Part shown: positions 61,649 through 64,000 of the stretch, piece after piece
How positions within the stretch are numbered: position 1 is the stretch's first letter
Layout of the letters: every line of letters begins with the position of its first letter
Assembly: GCA_007570785.1 (NCBI GenBank)
Contig: ML664183.1
Span: 16,871,412-16,935,411 of the forward strand
Reading direction: 5' to 3'
Length of the DNA: 64,000 bases
DNA from: Antilocapra americana
Lineage: Eukaryota; Chordata; Mammalia; Artiodactyla; Antilocapridae
Notes under the pieces: generated by a model
Told to the model about the DNA's origin: nothing
Database searches by the model: none
The model's input: only the letters and a program-made list of their open reading frames with translations
Position numbers and translations under genes: made by a program

Positions 61649-61810
61649 ATGGTACATGCTGAAACCTTTTCTCGTCCCTTGAGTCGGAATGAAGTTGTTG
61701 GTTTAATTTTCCGTTTGACAATATTTGGTGCAGTAACATACTTTACAATTAAATGGATGGTAGATGCAATTGATCCAACTAGAAAGCAAAAAGTAGAAGC
61801 CCAGAAACAG
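61649..61810 (+). CDS. ATAD1: ATAD1 exon 2, first coding exon (54 codons)
   Basis: ATAD1 (Msp1 homologue, thorase) is a membrane-anchored AAA+ ATPase that extracts mislocalised tail-anchored proteins from the outer mitochondrial and peroxisomal membranes; it also dismantles AMPA-receptor complexes. Exon 2 starts after the AG at 61634-61635. The ATG at 61649 opens a 54-codon frame to 61810, followed by the donor GTATGATT (phase 0). It reads MVHAETFSRPLSRNEVVGLI, then a hydrophobic transmembrane segment (about residues 16-33, FRLTIFGAVTYFTIKW) and MVDAIDPTRKQKVEAQKQ. This is the ATAD1 N-terminus as I remember it, apart from Thr at residue 6 (Ala in human). The AAA+ domain lies in later exons to the right. 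The frame is shorter than 60 codons before its intronic stop, so simple length filters miss it. Confidence 0.95.
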
Positions 61811-62174
61811 GTATGATTAAAATGTTTGAGGATCATTTTTCTTGTAGCTAACAAATACTTTTTCATAAAATTAAGGATATAGTAGAATTATAAATTAATG
61901 ACAAATTCTATAAGACCCATGTGGAAATATGTTTTTATATAATATTTACTTTCGTTATTCCTAAAGAAGTATTTTTTATTAAATCCTTTTCAACTGTATA
62001 GGCAACTTAGGAGAAAAAATGAAGAATAAAAATATTATAATATTTTTAAATGAATATCCTAGTTAGAATAATTTTTCAGCTTATAAATGAAGAAATCTAG
62101 GTAAAATTTTTCAACACACTAAACAAAATTTTATCTTCAGTACTGGTAGATAAAGTCTTTTATTTTGTGTGACA

Positions 62175-63570
62175 TGTGAAATGTTCCTGTTTTGTAAATA
62201 AGTTCATTTGTGTCATATTTTAAACTCCACATATAAGTGATATCATATGATATTTGTCTTTCTCTGTTTGATTTATTTCACTTAGTACAACAATCTCTGG
62301 GTCCATCCATGTTGCTGCAAATGGCATTATTTTATTCTTTTTTTATGCCTGAGTAGTATTCCATTGTTAATATATACTCCACTCATCTTCTTTATGCAGT
62401 CTTCTGTCCATGGACTTTTAAGTTGCTTCCAGGTCTTTGCTGTTGTAAATAGTGCTGCTGTGAACATTAGGGTGCATGTATCTCTTTGAATCATAGTTTT
62501 CTCCTGATAGATCCCCAGAATATATCAGGATACATTCTGGGCTTGCTGGATCCTATGATAATTCTCTTTTCAGTTTTTTAAGGAACCTCCATACTGTCCT
62601 CCATAGTGGTTGCACCAGTTTGCATTCCCACCAACAGTGTTGGAATTTTCCCTTTTTTCCCCACCCTCTCCAACATTTACTATTTGTAGACTTTTTAGAT
62701 GATCACCATTCTGACTGGTGTGAAGTAGTTTTGATTTGCATTTCTCTAATAATTAGCAGTGTTGACTGTCCTTTCATCTGCTTATTGGCCATCTGTATGT
62801 CTTTGAAGAAATATCTATTTAGGACTTATGCCAATTTTTGGATTGGATTGTTTGGTTTTTGTTGTTACTGAATCACATAAGCTGTTTGTATATTTTAGAA
62901 ATTAGGCCCCTGTCAGTAGCATTGTTTGCAAATGTTTTCTCCCAGTCCATAAGTTGTCTTTTCATTTTGTTTGTGGTTTCCTTTGGTGTGCAAAAGCTTG
63001 TAAGTTTGATTGTGGAAGTCTTGTCTGACTCTTTGCAACCCCATGGACTGTACAGTCTATGGAATTCTCCAGGCCAGAATACTGAAGTGGGTAGCCATTC
63101 CTTTCTCCAGGGTATCTTCCCAACCCAAGGATCAAACCCAGGTCTCCCACATTGCAGGTGGATTCTTTACCAGCTGAGCCACAGGGAAGCCCAAGAATAC
63201 TGGAGTGGGTAGCCTATCCCTTCTCCAGTGGACCTTCTCGACCCAGAAATCAAACTAGGGTCTCCTACATTGCAGGGAGATTTTTTACCAACTGAGATAT
63301 CAGGGAAGCCTTAATAAGTTTGACTAGGTCCCATTTATTTCCTTAGAAAACATTGCTATTATTTATGTCAGAGAATGTTTTGCCTCTGCTTTCTTCTAGG
63401 CGTTTTATGGTATCATGTCTTGTATTTAGGTCTTCAAGCCATTTTAAGTTTATTTTTTGTATAGTGTGAGCATCTTTTCTAACTTGATTGATCTACATGC
63501 AGCTGTCCAGCTTTCTCAACACCACTTGTTAAAGAGACTGTTTTTTTCTCCATTGTATATTAAAGATTTT
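62175..63570 (-). mobile_element. L1 3' portion in antisense, split by Bov-tA
   Basis: Antisense L1: 62230-62500 holds the 3'UTR/ORF2 end (ATTCCATTGTTAATATATAC, GTGCTGCTGTGAACATTAGG), then ORF2 C-terminal sequence to about 63000. It resumes at about 63313 with GTTTGACTAGGTCCCATTTA to about 63570. The plus-strand frames 62620-62871 and 62838-63212 are its antisense shadows. Confidence 0.85.
63008..63312 (-). mobile_element. Bov-tA SINE pair inside L1
   Basis: Antisense tandem of two monomers: TCTGACTCTTTGCAACCCCA, CCAGAATACTGAAGTGGGTA, CAAACCCAGGTCTCCCACAT and TTACCAGCTGAGCCACAGGG, then a second unit from AAGAATACTGGAGTGGGTAG to CAACTGAGATATCAGGGAAG. Confidence 0.85.
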
Positions 63571-63640
63571 AGGTGATGTTCACAGCTATGTTTTATGAAT
63601 AATTCACCTTACTGTAGCATATAACAGGAATTGGAATCAG

Positions 63641-64000
63641 TGTCAACTTAAAAAAGCTGTACTATAAGACTTGTGAGTTAAGTTTTATTGGGTGCAGAAT
63701 GAGGACTACAGGCCGGCAGACAGCACCTCAGATAGCTCTGAGAAACTGCTCCAAAGAGGTGGGGGCAAGGTCAGGGTTCATGGTTTTGGTGAAGGGAGAG
63801 TTCATGCAATCAAGCACTTATCTTACAAAAAAGTTTTCTGCTGGTCGCAAGGAGCTGATGTCTGAATTACTAGGGTTGTGCTAAACTATTGCGATGGAAA
63901 TTATTGAATAGCTAGGTCATTTCCAAATAAAGATTCAGAAAGGAGAAGGCTGTAGCTGCCACTACTGCATGTGTTGTAACCGCTGCACTTGTAGCTCCTC
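63641..64000 (-). mobile_element. LTR-like block of an endogenous retrovirus, cut by the window edge
   Basis: On the minus strand, sequence with GCTGCACTTGTAACCGCT-type order leads to an AATAAA at 63689-63684 in CCAATAAAACTTAACTCAC, and ends ...AGTTGACA at 63641 (a CA end). This is the pattern of an ERV LTR R-U5 region. The 5' part is outside the window, so class and completeness are unknown. No viral gene sequence is seen. Confidence 0.55.

Larger units (their letters stand above)
61811..64000 (+). other. ATAD1: ATAD1 intron 2 (partial)
   Basis: From donor 61811 to the window end I see no third exon. The region holds 61811-62174 unique AT-rich DNA, a minus-strand L1 split by a Bov-tA pair, and an LTR-like block at the right edge. 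Confidence 0.7.

Overview
This is nuclear DNA from a ruminant, almost certainly a bovid (cattle, sheep, goat or relative). The interspersed repeats show this: BovB (RTE) LINE fragments with (TTCAG)n ends, the Bov-tA and BovA SINEs that BovB mobilises, cetartiodactyl CHR-type tRNA SINEs, ruminant L1 3' ends and a ruminant ERV2-type solo LTR. Coding content is sparse. Most open reading frames here are repeat-derived or are GC-rich shadows in CpG islands.

The window holds the divergent PTEN-ATAD1 interval, the region corresponding to human 10q23. PTEN lies on the minus strand: its exon 1 (donor at 17381/17380) and CpG-island 5'UTR and promoter occupy about 17.38-18.7 kb, and everything to the left (1-17381) is PTEN intron 1. 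Exon 1 keeps the N-terminal extension of PTEN-alpha (PTEN-L; CTG at 17961) and the ATT start of PTEN-beta (17892). The 5'UTR also carries a 35-codon upstream ORF and, further upstream, a p53-type response element. On the other side of the shared promoter, about 19.5-19.95 kb on the plus strand, is DNA homologous to human KLLIN. Its frame is broken several times and has no ATG, so it is not an intact KLLIN gene here.

From about 20 to 57.9 kb is intergenic DNA with many nested transposable elements: BovB, Bov-tA, CHR, MIR, MLT1, several L1 copies and a 1.35-kb solo LTR. ATAD1 (Msp1/thorase, plus strand) begins in a second CpG island at about 58-59 kb. Its non-coding exon 1 ends at 58643 and exon 2 (61636-61810) carries the ATG and the first 54 codons. 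ATAD1 intron 2 then runs to the window edge and holds a minus-strand L1 split by a Bov-tA pair and the edge of an LTR-like element.

Other notable items are a full-length, apparently tailless RPL41 retrocopy with a perfect 14-bp target-site duplication inside an L1 in PTEN intron 1; unusually long direct repeats (62 bp and 47 bp) around two BovB-type insertions; a three-layer MIR/CHR/Bov-tA nest; and two long perfect hairpins. I found no prokaryotic-type system, CRISPR array, rRNA or tRNA gene. Comparisons with human PTEN, KLLIN, ATAD1 and RPL41 and with repeat consensi are from memory, not from a search.
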